Positions 1-11,977 of a stretch of DNA of 64,000 nt are shown here, in pieces. The stretch comes from Phellopilus nigrolimitatus (Eukaryota > Basidiomycota > Agaricomycetes > Hymenochaetales > Hymenochaetaceae): positions 1,174,036-1,238,035 of the forward strand of contig JAJOHG010000007.1 in the NCBI GenBank assembly GCA_021029095.1. The letters run 5' to 3'. Under the pieces are notes generated by a model, which was not told where the DNA came from, did no database searches, and saw nothing but the letters and a program-made list of their open reading frames with translations. The position numbers and the translations under genes are program-made. Within the stretch, counting starts at the first letter, position 1. Each line of letters begins with the position of its first letter.

Positions 1-3000
1 TCGCTGAGGAGGTGGAGTGAGATGTAAAGCCAGTTGTTGTCGCGAGCCGCCTTTTCAGAGCGCTGCGTAAGGCACAGTGAACGCGGAGGAAAACAATAGG
101 GCAGGTCCGGATTTAGCAGTCGGTGTGTTTTGGCCACGTGCGGGTCGCGATGCGTGCGTGCGTGCGTGCGTTGTTCCTTGTGCTCCTGATTCGAGCGCTC
201 GTCGTTGTCTTCGCTGTGTCGCGCACTTATAGGGCGGACGTCGTCGGCGAGGTCATGGTGCGAAAGCAAGGTGAAATGGTCTACTTTCAAGCGAGCCGGC
301 TCTCCGTAGTCTGCGAATCCATGGCTTTCCCACGCCACTTTTGTTATCTACGGCCTGCGTGTCTTTTTCGACGACGTCAATTCTACGTCGTCTCCCCTTG
401 GCAACTGTCTCGTGCTTACTGCGCAAGCTGCTTTATTCTCTGGGGATGCATTTTCCACCTCCCTCGTATTTTTTTTTGAGTAGTTTTTTTCTGCAAGCTC
501 TTTCGTGCAATATAGGTCTCCCGATGTGTTTCGGCATCTCTCGGCCCTGACACAGGCCGCCTCACACATCAAGTTCGTGCAGCTCACACGCCTCGGACAC
601 GACTTTCCAATCATACACGAGCGCGCAGCGAGCGGTGATCGTTCATGCAAAGGACTAAGAACATCTAAGTCAAGCCTCAGTCGCATCGCTTTCGCGAAAA
701 GAGCCTTGTGTCAATGATCTGGATGTCTCGGCTGTATTCTAGGGCGGTCGCGATTCGTACATGTGTTCTAAAGCTGCTTATCTAAAGTGCAACACACGCC
801 ATTACAATTGAGGTTTGGTTTGATACGTGCACGAAATCACTTATTTCAATTTGACCCATCAAATGGAGGAGGCGTGCGGCCAAAGGCGGAAGGAATATCT
901 CCTACGAAGAGTGGTTTCTTGTCGACTTACGTCCTTGACTGTATCATCTATGTTCTGGCTGTCGAATTCTTCGCAACGTGATGAACACGCATCGTTCCAC
1001 TATAAGACTAGCACTCAATGCCGAAATGATTAATGGAGCGACACCTTTCTGGTGACCGATGCAAAGTTGATAGTCTTCTCTCTCGCCACTCTCCCCGTTT
1101 ATTATGGTCGACACCCTTCGAGCCTATAATCTCAACTTTGCGTATCTGCAAGCAAAGAGACGCGACCAACCATCTTGAAAGGAACTAGCGTTGATTTGAA
1201 TTTTCTCTGAGCACTGAGGAGTAGCTGTAAGAGGCGGCTGATACACCGGGATGAGCCTTTGCCTCGATCTTCAGAAGCTAGCCAGTATCAGATATCTCCG
1301 CCTCCAATCTGTTCGTCAATCCCCGGTCCGACTCCCTCCACTGCAATGCTCGATACCATCCACAAATTTTCGCAATCACCGCGCTCGGATACTTCATATC
1401 GGGAGTACATGAACCTGGTTAAGACTTATGAAATTCTCGCTGCTCGCGGCCTCCAGCAGTTCACTCCAGCCTCTCGCTATCACAACTCTGTTTCTCTGTT
1501 TCCTGTCTCCGGTTTCTCGGGATGTCGGCCCTGTCACTCAGGCACCGGCTTGTCGGCACGACGGGATTAAGAGACAGAAGCACATTACATAATCCACTCG
1601 CTTCCCGCACATCCGGGTCGGCCTTGCTGGGTCTATTCCCGCTCTTCCTGCTCTCTTCTCTCTGTGGTCTCTCCCGACACACCCGTCGATTCGAAATATG
1701 CTCGGGAGTGCCTTTCTCGAGCGGTCCGCGCAGTGCAGCGGGACCTGCTGCACTGGACTCCGGTCTTCATTTTGAAACCATGAGGTAGAGGCTGCTCTTT
1801 GAAACGGCATTCGTCTCGGTTTCTTGCTTGGATGATGTTTCATGGTACGGTAGCTCATTTTGTATTGTCAAGCCAGAGAGCATATTTTTCTTCCTTCCGC
1901 TATCGGAATAACGCGATGCTATCCTGTTGTCTCCTACCGAAAATTTGGGTCTAGAGACTGGGCAGTGGGCACGGCAGGCGTGCTTTGGCAGACTCCATGA
2001 TCTTGATGATGATTAGCTACCAGCACTCCGAATCATAATTACTTTACTCGAGCTTTCTAGCATTACACAATGCTATGTTTCCGCGATCTCATTCGACCAG
2101 ATCTGCCTCAACCCCAACGTACGGAATTCGACATTGGCACAACGCGGTTGCGGACGGTAAGTACATCCTGTGCTCGCCGTTCTTTCATTCAAGCATGCAC
2201 ACCATCGCATCAATCTAATGTAGCTGATAGTACTCAGTCACCTAAGCTTCTTAGGTGCATTGCCCGTGGGACTGTATCACTTGTGGCTTCGCTACATGTG
2301 GCCCGGCGCTATTAGGCGCGGGGGCGATGACTCTCTCTCGAGGAACAACCTCAGCGATACGTACAGACGTGTTCGATTCACTGATCCACCTAGTCATTTT
2401 CGCCTCGACAACGTTCTCCTGTTCTTCCAATCTGCTCGAAGCCCGGAAATGACTGCGCGAAGAAAGCTGCAAGCACGCGCGTCCGCCCGTTCGCAGCCCC
2501 CCGGGTCGCACGACCCATCGCACATCGCGCACCCACAGCGAGGCTCTTTCAGCCGAGGCGGTGCGCTGATGTTCTCAACCCAAGTACCGTCGAAGGCGGT
2601 GGAAGGGCTTCCGCGTTGATCCCGGGCCATATGGAGGTCCCTGATCGCCCAGAAGCCGTCGTCATCGTGATCTAAGGCTGATTTCTCTCAATTGTAAGCG
2701 ACTGAGGCGGTGAAGCGCAACACCTTCTTTAACTTGTTTTGTGATGCTAACAAATGACCTTCGATAAATCTCAAGCAGTAGATTTCGACGCTATTTTCAG
2801 CAGCAAGCACTGTACGTATAATGACCGCAGCAGCCCCCATCTCGTCTTTCGGAAACCCCGGGGTGAACGCGCGTATATACGTCCGAATAATCGCGCAGTT
2901 CCGATTTTGCGATGGAAGCGGGGGAGGGTTGTGCTTCCTTTCGCTGAGCGAAGCGATGGTGTTCCTCGCGCACGTATGGTCCTGGCGCGTTCTATGTGCG

Positions 3001-4860
3001 CGGGCGGCCCGCGCAGGGGCTCCTGTTGAATTGCATCTACGTATGCAACTGCCGTATCGCCTTTCGCAAAATCTCGTACGCTTCTGAGCTCTGGCTTCTC
3101 CCAAACGCCCTATGATCGAATATCGAATACAAATGTGCCTCGTGCGCGCGGTCCGTCTCCTTAGTGCGGCGCTCGTCAATAAGGGGACCTGATGCATAGT
3201 GCACGGCAGCACGCATTTGAAGTTTGTCGGAAACCCGGGCATTTTAAGATTCCAGCCCAGGACAGCGCCGACTCTGAATCAGACTTCCTGACTCTGGTGT
3301 ACGGAGTTAAAGAAACTCCAGGGCGATGCCATACCGCTATTCTAGTTGCGTGTTTCTTGGCATACGACTTACACCTGACTTGCTCAGAATTGAATTCTAG
3401 ACAAATTGATCCTCTTGACTCGCAAACATGTCAGAACGCTAAGCTTCAAAGAAGCTGCGACTGCGCCTAAAGGCGCTCAAGGCCAATGTGCATCAGACTC
3501 TTTCGGCATTAACACGCGATACTCCTGAGGATTTCCGTCTCGGCACCGTATCGGCTGCACCCTTCTCTTCCGCGTCGTATCAGCTGCGCCTTTCTCCCAA
3601 AACCGACGCCGAACGGCTTAGAAACGAGATTAAAGACAGAAACCGCTGTATACCTCGGTCATATGCATAGTACCACCGTCGAACCACACTAAACTCGAGT
3701 TTTCGGCTCCGTATATAGCACTGCGCAGAGCAGAGAGCAAGGCTTAGAGTTCAAAAGATGAATTGTATTGCTCAGTGTTCATGGCCTTCGTGGATCTGTA
3801 GATCCCATGCACTCTGTAAGTAAGTAAGTATACTACATGTAGTCTAAGCCCAAAACAATCATGCTCCAGCTGGCGGCTGGTACGAACCTACGTTGTCATG
3901 GGAGATGGTCTCGATGCAGAAGAGGGCAAGGACTCGCGGGAAAGACCTAAAGTGGTTCAGCAAGTGCGTCCGAGTTGCCACGCGTGGCGGCTCGCATAAA
4001 TAAGTAATAGCTCAAATATGCAATGAGGGGAGGGAGGTTCGTCTAACGCACTCTGGCTGCGTCCCCGCAGTCGAGAGTTCTGTAAGTATTTTTTTTCTGC
4101 AAAGTAAGAGAAAAGGGCCAGGCAGGGCAGCGTCGGGCGCCCTTCGTGCTTTTCCTCGCGACATATGTCTCGACGCTCGGCTCCTCGCGCTCGCCCGGAA
4201 CCATATGACTCCGGGCTATCCTCTGGCGTCTGGACGGGGGGCCGAATTTCGTCTCGCACTGCAGAGTTCCGTGTCGCTTTTTCCACAGGCGGCTCAGAGA
4301 GCATACATGTGCGCCTCGCGCATCCCGCTCCGAGAGCGGAGAGCGCCCGCCGTCCCCCGTCCCTCCTGGCTTTCCAGAGACAAAACGCCCGTGTGCCTGC
4401 GTGGGTTTCTCCTGCTGCGTCTAGCGGGGGTGCGTGCGGCAAGACCGAGCGGGGCGTTCTGGCCTTTACGTACCCTGCTGCTCGTTTTGCTCTCTCATCC
4501 AGAATCGCCTCGCCCGAAGACGGCATTCCCGCGCTCCTCTGCCGCGCGCCAGCTTGCCCGTGCGCGCGTCCAGACAGCTTCCCTAGAGCCGCAAGGGATT
4601 CGCGCCGGCTCCGAGGCCGGGATCGCAGACCCCCTGTATTATTTCTAGCTCTTCGGCCTCGGCCATAATCCAGCGCCCCCGCACATCGAATGCAGAAACA
4701 CCCGCGCTCTGTCCACGTACAGCGGCGCTGAGAGCGGCGTCGGCGATCACGCGCGAGGAGCCGGGGCGCTACATACATACATAGACATACAGATCATCGC
4801 GCAGAGGCTCATGCATGCGCGCACCGCCCCAGTCAGGCAGATCAAGCTTCGGGAGGGACA
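1..4860. other. No recognisable gene in the left flank
   Basis: I see no coding gene I can support. Open frames are short, overlap on both strands and show no family motif. The longest, about 270 codons on the minus strand at 3957-4778, is Arg/Ala/Gly-rich with no domain and lies over a GC-rich stretch, as expected for chance frames in such DNA. A GTAAGTAAGTAAGTA run occurs near 3815. Decayed gene or transposon remnants are possible but cannot be identified by eye. Confidence 0.5.
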
Positions 4861-7312
4861 TGATTTTTGATTTTTGATTTGTGATTTTTGATTTTTTTAG
4901 CTGCTGCTGTGCTGCATATTGCATACTGCATACTGCACGGGCGTGGGCGTGGGCGGCCAGGCTGCTTTGCGCGCGGGTGCGGGGTCTTTTTTTGTTGCTC
5001 TTTTGTTCTCGTACGTCTTTTTATTATTATTTATTTATCTGTTGTTCTGGAGATTTTGTTTTGTTTTGTTTCGGGTCGTTTTTTCGTTCTCGATGCGATA
5101 CGATGCGGGGCGGGCAACGAGCGAGAAGCGTGCGCGCGGCCGGGCGGGCCGGCAGGCAGGCACAGCCTGCGGGAATCAGGAAGCCACACGGCCGGCTGGC
5201 CGGCGGGCTGGAGGGCGGGGAGAAGAACCAGGGATAAATAAATAAACTCGCGAGCGCCGGCTCGGAGTTTGCATTCTTGATGGCGCGCGTGCAATGTGCA
5301 ATGTGCGTTTTTTGATGGGGGGTGATGTGATGCGGGGTGATGTGTGATGTAATGTGATGACGTGGGCCGGGCGCGCGCGCGGCGCGACGCTTGCGTTTTA
5401 TGTTTGTGTTTGTGGATGCACTGCTTTCGCCCCCGCGACACCGCGACACCGCGTGCTCGCTCGCTCGCTCGCGCTGATATATGCACGCAACGCACGCGCA
5501 ACGCATGGTTCGGTTTCTTGCTTTCCCTATTTTTTTTCTCCTTTCGATTTTTATGCTTTTCGTTTTCTCGCTTTCGGCCCGCTTGTTTACGTGAAACGGC
5601 GTATGTACGCGGACTGTCTGTCCGTTGCGAGTGAGCGAGGGAGGAGCGTGCGGAGCGCGGCGCACAGGGGCGGTGTTTGTCTTTACTCAAATGCCTTCAC
5701 TTTTATATATATTTTTGACACGCGAACTAGATATGTCTTGTTGTTTCGCGGAAGCAAAAAGCGGGCGGGTCTTTATCGCGCTCGCAAGAGCGTGTGCAGC
5801 GCGCGCGCGCGGACGAACGAGCGACAGCGCAGTGCCATACGCACGTACGTATACGAGTGGAAACAGGCTTCAACTTCCCCCCCGGCGGATCGGCGCGTGC
5901 CCATGTGGTCGGTCGGTCCGCTTGCGCGAGGCAAGGCGAGGCGATGCGGGCGGCGGAAGAGCCGTTTAGGTAAGGCGGCCGACCAATGGTGTGTGATGGA
6001 CTCTTGGGAGAGCTTCTCGTGATGAGGCGCGGCTCGTGTGCAACTGGGCTGGCCGGACGGAAAGCGACGACTGAGGACGCGGCGCGATGGATTGTACATG
6101 TACGGTATATCGCGAATCTTCAGAGAGGCGGAGGGCGGGAGCGGGAGTGGTATTCAGGATTCAGGATTCAAGATTCAGTACGGAGTCCGAAAGACAGGGC
6201 TTATCTTGTCTTCGTTGATCACTCGAAGAAGGCAGATATGTTTTGTTCTCACCCCTTCTTCTTCCATGATCGGTACGGTACGGAACGGTACATATGTTTG
6301 GGTTGAAAAGAAAAATTTCTCTGTTTATTTTTATTTTTATTTTTTAATCGCGCTTCGACTTGGTCATCATCATCATCATCGGCAGCGCATTGACGCGACG
6401 CGGGCGCGGCCCTGAGCTAGGACTGGCGGGTAAGGTAAGCGCTTAGCGGAGAGACGACGATCAGGAACGCGAACGCGGACGCTCGGAAGCGAGGAGGCGG
6501 AAGCTCAGCCCCGCGATGACTAATACATACGTGTCCGACGAGACCGAACGTTCTACTATTTTGTGCTGATTCTGATTCTGCGGAAAGGGGCTTGGCAGGG
6601 GAGCACACGGACGCGAACTTTGTCGGGCAGGAAAGGAAACTTTGGATACTTTGGAAAGGGAGTGGGGTGCTGATGGGAGGAGGGAGAGCGGCGGCGAAGA
6701 GAGGCCGGTTGAGGGAAAAAAGGCAGCGCGGCGGGGCCGGCAGGAAGCTAAGCAGGTGGCGGCTCCTGCCGGGGCCGGACGCAAAGAGGGCAGCGATGGA
6801 ATGGGATCAATGGGACGCAGGATTTGTGATAGAGTGGGCGTGCGTGTGCATGTGACGGAGCGGTGCAAGAACAGGCTGGCGCGGGTTGAAACACACTGGA
6901 CGACCCGACTATGGCTGGCGCGGTGCAGATGCTCTCTAATGACAATCCGCTGATCTAACCGATAGATCTGTCCCGTGTGCTACATCTCTTCTCGTGTGGT
7001 TATATATAATCATCATCCCTTCTCCGCCTCCTCCTCCTCCTCGCCCCGGTCTTGTTCTTTCGTCTTTCCTTCCGCCTTTCTGCTATGGACGTTTCGCCTT
7101 TGTTTTCCTTCTACCTTTAGTGTTTTTCCCGCTTGTCCTTTCCCTGTCCCGCCCCCCGCGCAGCTCGACGCGTCCATTACCGCGCACTCGACTCGACTCG
7201 ACTCGACTCGACTCGACTTCCTCGGCTCCCGAACTCGAACTCGCATCCGACCCAACCTTGTACCAACTGCTGCTGCCATATACGACCAACGCCGACGATC
7301 ACGAGTCCCCAC
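4861..7312 (+). promoter_or_regulatory. Long upstream region of the Zn2Cys6 factor gene
   Basis: No gene is seen in the 2.4 kb before the transcription factor start. The stretch alternates T-rich tracts (4861-5080, 5520-5580, 6310-6350) with very GC-rich DNA and simple repeats (CTCG near 5455-5475, CAT near 6363-6380). Because it lies directly 5' of the gene at 7313 it probably holds that gene's promoter and leader. This is inferred from position; no TATA box or specific operator could be assigned. Confidence 0.35.
7186..7215 (+). repeat. (ACTCG)6 pentanucleotide microsatellite
   Basis: Six perfect ACTCG units in tandem lie about 100 bp before the start codon of the transcription factor gene, probably in its leader or core promoter. 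The run is directly visible; length variation between strains would be expected for such a tract. Confidence 0.85.
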
Positions 7313-9967
7313 ATGGCGCAGACGCCGTCCGACTCCGGCTCCGCGAACGCGAATGCAGGAGCGAGCGCGGCCACCCTCGCGCGCGGCAAGGCGTGCCTGC
7401 GATGCAGGAAACGGAAGATGGTGCGTCTGCGTCCGCGTCCCTCTCCACCTTCGTCTTCCTACGCCTCCTGACTCCATCTATCCCCGCCCCGGTCCTCTCC
7501 TTCATTTCCTTGCCTTGCCTTCTCCCCGCACCGCCTCCACCCCACCCCTCCCCTCACATCTCCGTCCACTCCCGCCCCACGCCCCGCGCCCCCGGCCAGC
7601 GCTGCGACGGCGCCAAGCCCGCCTGCACGCAGTGCGCGCGCGCACACCGCGCCGACGCGTGCGCGTACGACGACGGCCGCGGCAAGACGCGCACACAGGC
7701 GCTGCGCGAGCGCATCGCGCGCCTCGAGGACGAGATCGCAGCCCTCCGCGGGCCCTCTTCCTCCTCTACCTCTTCCGCTGGCGCGCAGGCTGTGTTCTTG
7801 CACGACCCGCACGCGCCGACCCCGAGCGTAGAGAGCTTCGCGCCGTTCGACCTCAGCGAGTTCGGTCTGGCCGACGGCGAGGGCAGGGTGTTCAGCGGCG
7901 GCGCGCACCGCCGCACGCCGCACGGCAGCGGCGGCGGCTCGAGCGCGGGGTCGTCACTCATGGGCTCGCCGTCCCCGAGCGCCGTCGGCAGCGCGCGCCT
8001 GAGCGTGTGCAGCGTCGGCGGCGGCGGCGGCGCGTCGCCGTATAGCAGCTTCACCGGTGAGTTCAAATGTGAATATTCTTTTTTGGGTTGAGATGCTTAT
8101 GTGGACGTGGACTAGACTCGATGAACTCCCCGCCCGTCAACTCCCCGCACGCGGGGTTCGCGCCGGCCAGGGTACGTTTCACTCTCTCTCCTCTCTCTCT
8201 TAACTAACCCTAATCATACACAATCGACCCACAGACGCTCTCCCCAGCGATGCTCGCCCCAGACCCATACGCAGAGCCAGAGCCCACCATCCCCCCAGAA
8301 ACGCGCCGCGCGCTGCTCGAGGTCTTCCTCGCACACCGCGCCCAGGCCGGCGGCGACGGCTTCGCGCTGCACCCGACGCGCCTGCGCGCCTCGCTCCGTC
8401 TGCCGCCCCTGCACACCCACTCCCCAGACGAAACTGCCCAGTTCGCGGGCACGCCGCGCCACCCCGTGCTGGAGAGCGCGATGTGCCTCTGGGCGAGCCT
8501 CCTCGCGCGCGGCACGCCGCTCGCCGCCGCGCACGCGCTCGAGCGCCGCCTCCTCGCGCGCACGCAGGCCGCGCTCGCGGACGCGCTCACCTGCGCGCAG
8601 GCCGCGCCCCATCCTTTCCCCAGCCCTCACCAGCCCCCATTCGAATTCGGATTCGGGTTCGACTTCGGAGGAGGAGGCGCGATGGATATGGGCGCGCGGG
8701 AAGAGACGGAGACGGAGACGGTGCGGCCCGCGACGGCCGCGCTCGACGCGATCCAGGCGTCCGTCCTCCTCGCGCGCTACTTCTTCGCGACCGCGCGCCT
8801 CCACGAGGCGTCCTACCACGCGTCCGCCGCCGCGGACCTCGCGGTGCAGTGCGGCCTGCACCAGCTCGGCGCCCCCTCCTCCCCGTACGATTTCGAGTTC
8901 GGTGTGGGAGGGAGCGCGAGCGCGAGCGCGCTGCGCCTCGCGCCGCCCGCGGACGCCGTCGAGCTCGGCGAGCGCATCGGCGTGTTCTGGGAGGTGTACG
9001 TGCTCGACCGCCTGCTGGCCGTCGCGCTGCGCCGCCCGCCGTGCATCGCGGACGACGACTGCGTCGAGACGCGCGTCGACACGCCCTGGCCCGAGGACGT
9101 CGAGGAGTACGAGAGCGTGCGTCCCGTCCCGTCCTTTCTTCTCTGCTTCCTGTGACTAATGTTTTGCGTGTATTTGTGTGCACAGATCCCCGTGGAGGCC
9201 GTCCGCGGCGGCGCCACGCTGCGCACGTTCTTCGCGCACCAGGGCCAGCAGCCGCGCGGCGGCGCGCCAGGCGGCTTCTCGCGCCTCGCGCTGCGCGCCA
9301 AGGCCGCCGCTTTGTACGCCGCCGCCGCCCGCGCCGCGGCGAACTCCCCTCCCTCCCTTTCCCCCTCTTCCACCCCCGCCCCCGCCCCCGCGCTCGAGCT
9401 CGCGCTCGCGCGCCTCGCCGGCGCGCTGCTCCCCGCTCACCAGCTCGGCGCGGCGCTCCCCGGCGCGGACCGCCGCGCGCAGGTGCAGCTGCACACGATT
9501 GTGCACGCCGCAAGCGTGCAGCTGCACCTGCGCGGCGCGCGCGCGGGCGAGCCGGGGGCCGTGGAGAGGTGCGTGCGTGCCGCGCGTGGTGCGGCGATGG
9601 CTGTGCGGTTCCTGGGGGAGGAGGATTATGGTTATTTGGATCCTGTTGTTGGGGTGCGTCCGAGGGCTTTTTTGCTTTGGTTTTGGGGGGTTTTGGAGCT
9701 GAATGAGTTTGCGTGTAAAGCCGTGCTGGACGGCGATCGCGGCGGTGTTCAGCCTCGAGCCGGTGCAGGCGGGCGCGGCGACGCCCGGCTCCCCGTGCGC
9801 GGCGTGGGCGCCGGCGGACCTCGGCGCGCTCCTGGCGGCTGTGACGCGCCTCGGCGCGCGGTTTCCTATCATGGGTGCGTATGCGTGCCTCGCGAAACGA
9901 GATGACGGTTCCTCATGGTGCTTTCTTTTTTTTTTTCGGTGCAGCCTTCCAGCTCGCGCTGGCGTAG
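7313..9967 (+). CDS. Zn(II)2Cys6 fungal transcription factor
   Basis: Seven exons give an unbroken 715-residue product: 7313-7420, 7600-8056, 8116-8171, 8235-9116, 9186-9653, 9721-9874, 9945-9967. All junctions are GT-AG and all phases agree. Residues 28-57 form the Gal4-type binuclear zinc cluster with spacing CX2CX6CX6CX2CX8C (C28, C31, C38, C45, C48, C57). An intron splits the cluster after residue 36. A short basic linker and a leucine-containing coiled-coil segment (about 64-85) follow, suiting a dimer. The rest is Ala/Arg-rich, with a helical middle region (exons 4-6) resembling the fungal-specific regulatory domain. The family consists of sequence-specific nuclear activators or repressors, often of metabolic genes; the target cannot be told. 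The start was chosen because it opens the frame shortly before the zinc cluster. Confidence 0.88.
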
Positions 9968-11572
9968 TCTGATCGCCCCCCGCTCATGCACCATGCACTG
10001 CCGACGTGCTTGCTACCTTCGGATGATGCCGACGTTATCGCATCGCATATACACGACACTTCAATTAATTTCTTAATTATTTTTCCTCATTATCACGAAA
10101 CGATCGGACACGTCGGGACGGACAGACGCTTCTGCTGACCTGGCCTGAGCGCACTGTACGATGCACGATGCACGAACGAAGCGAAGCGAAAACGAAAACG
10201 AAAGCGAAAACGAGGCGCGGCGCGGCGCGCCGGACCCCCTCCCCCGCTGGTGGTGCAATGTATGTAGGCTCACGGACCTTCCTTCGGACACTGGACACTA
10301 GCTTTGGGTTGTGGTTTTGGACTTGGACTGCCTGCGGACTCTTCTTCTTCGTGTGGACTTCTTCGTATGGACTTTGGACGCTCTTTGATGCCGGGTTTCG
10401 CGCTAGACGTTAGACGCTAGACGTTTTTTTTTTTTCTCCTCCCGCACTACTTACTTACTTATAACCGTTATTTCGTTTCGGTGCAGTGACTTTGGACTCT
10501 TTTTTGGTTTGGTTTGGACATTGACGCACGGACTTTTCTTATTCGCATTTTATGGCACACGGACACGGACACTCGGACGCGTTTTGCAATCGTATTATCG
10601 TATATCCCGGACACATCGCTATCTACCCCCCGCTTCTTGCCTTACTTTATTCTGTAGCCATGGACGTGCGGGACTTTTGTGTATCTTTATTGCCCTTCGC
10701 CTTCGCCTTCTTTCCTTTCTTTTTTACTTCGCGTATGCGTATTCGAATCATTGTGTAGCGCGCGCGCGCGCGCGCCCACCCCCACTGTAGCCTATCCTTA
10801 ACGTTTCTTACGTCTGCACTGTCCTTCGTTTATCGTTTTCTCGTCTCCCGTCTTCGGCACGCCCAGCTAGCCTCTGGTTCCTTTTTTTATCCCATCCTGC
10901 CTTACGTGTGCGGACACTTGTGTTGTACCACCATCCCATCCGCGGACTCTCTTTGCTTCCGACACAGACTGACGACACGGACTCTGGACGCTGATACGCG
11001 CGCACGTACGTACATACGGACCTCGGACATTAAGTAGCACAACGGACAACGGCCCTTGCTCGTGTAATATATGCTTCGCCGCTAATAGATAGATTTTGCG
11101 CCCTGCGCGCCGGTGCTGCGAGTGGTGGCGGCTAGAAGGAGGCGGGTGTGCGCTAGGTGGCTTGCGTAAGACATGTAGGACGGAGCACTAGGGAGCTGGT
11201 GTGTGTCGGAAGCTAGCAAGGGAGCGGTAGACGCGGCACGGCAAACACCAGCCACGCTCTAACACCAGCCGAACGGGCTGCTCCCACGCCGCCCAAGCGT
11301 GCGTCTGGCGCCCCAACCGTTTCGAGGAGCGCAAGTTGCACTGCGCCGCTGACGTGCGCGGGCGCTAGCGGGTGTTTGGGGCCTAGAACCGCGTGTGGGA
11401 GGGCCTAGCGCGCTCCGCGGCGCGCGTGCTACTTGGTAGCCCGCGCAAGACGCTTTCCGCGGTCGGTCGATCGTGAGCGGAAGACCGACAAGAGCCCGGT
11501 TTTTCGTATCCCGAAAGGGTTTTTGCGACGCGAGGCCGTCGGAGGCCAGATGACACCGCCGGTCAGCCACAG
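9968..11572 (+). other. Intergenic / 3' flank rich in GGAC words
   Basis: No gene is seen. The stretch begins as the 3' flank of the transcription factor and has an A/G-rich patch of GCGAAAAC-type repeats near 10178-10215. Between about 10273 and 11040 the tetramer GGAC recurs about 26 times on the plus strand, far above chance. A CG dinucleotide run lies near 10758-10775. 11100-11570 is GC-rich and featureless. Confidence 0.5.
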
Positions 11573-11700
11573 GATCACGATACTAATAGTAGCCCGCGTC
11601 ACCATGCGAACGCGATTTCAATTTTCAAGTCCGCTAAGGATTCAGAAGGAAGAGGAGCGCGCTCGAAAACGGGTCGTGCACGTGATCCGATATTACTATG
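11573..11700 (-). pseudogene. Remnant of the membrane-protein frame at 17093-17530
   Basis: About 125 bp align with 17324-17432, sharing AGCCCGCG, ATGCGAACGCGA, AAGTCCGCTAA and GTGCACGTGATC blocks in the same order. On the minus strand both give a related peptide containing DHVH followed by a hydrophobic stretch, but here a stop ends the frame soon after. It looks like a broken second copy of that gene. The identity of the family is unknown to me. Confidence 0.5.
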
Positions 11701-11977
11701 TACCCATGTAGTACTAGTAGTCACTGCATGTTTGATACCTGTACAATTGGAGTAAAGTGTGCACGTCTTCTTTAGCCTCCACCACCAGTGCCCGCACCAT
11801 CGGTGTCCGCAATCTCTCGTGGGGTTGCGTCCGCGGCACTGCCCAGTAGTAAGAGAGTCACGACCGCACAAATCACGGTTAAGGCGACGTGTCTTCCCGG
11901 AATGGCTCTTGTGTGTATTCAGTTCTCTTAGGGTCTTCGAATCAAAACTGCTAACATTCTCTCCTCTTTCTTCGCAG

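Noticed and set aside
2340..2395. Possible tRNA, from a GTTCGATTC B-box-like word near 2370
   Set aside because: No matching A box or cloverleaf stems could be drawn upstream. No convincing tRNA or rRNA was found anywhere in the window.
3957..4778. 273-codon minus-strand frame as a gene
   Set aside because: Low-complexity Arg/Ala/Gly composition, comparable open frames on the other strand, no domain, no introns; typical of GC-rich non-coding DNA.
5027..5690. Overlapping minus-strand frames of over 200 codons upstream of the factor gene
   Set aside because: Two frames in the same stretch are open at once, both rich in Arg/Ala/His from simple repeats; neither has a domain.
7459..9872. Long antisense frames over the transcription factor
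   Set aside because: They mirror a GC-rich coding exon set whose plus-strand splicing yields a complete Zn2Cys6 protein. The antisense frames have no motif.
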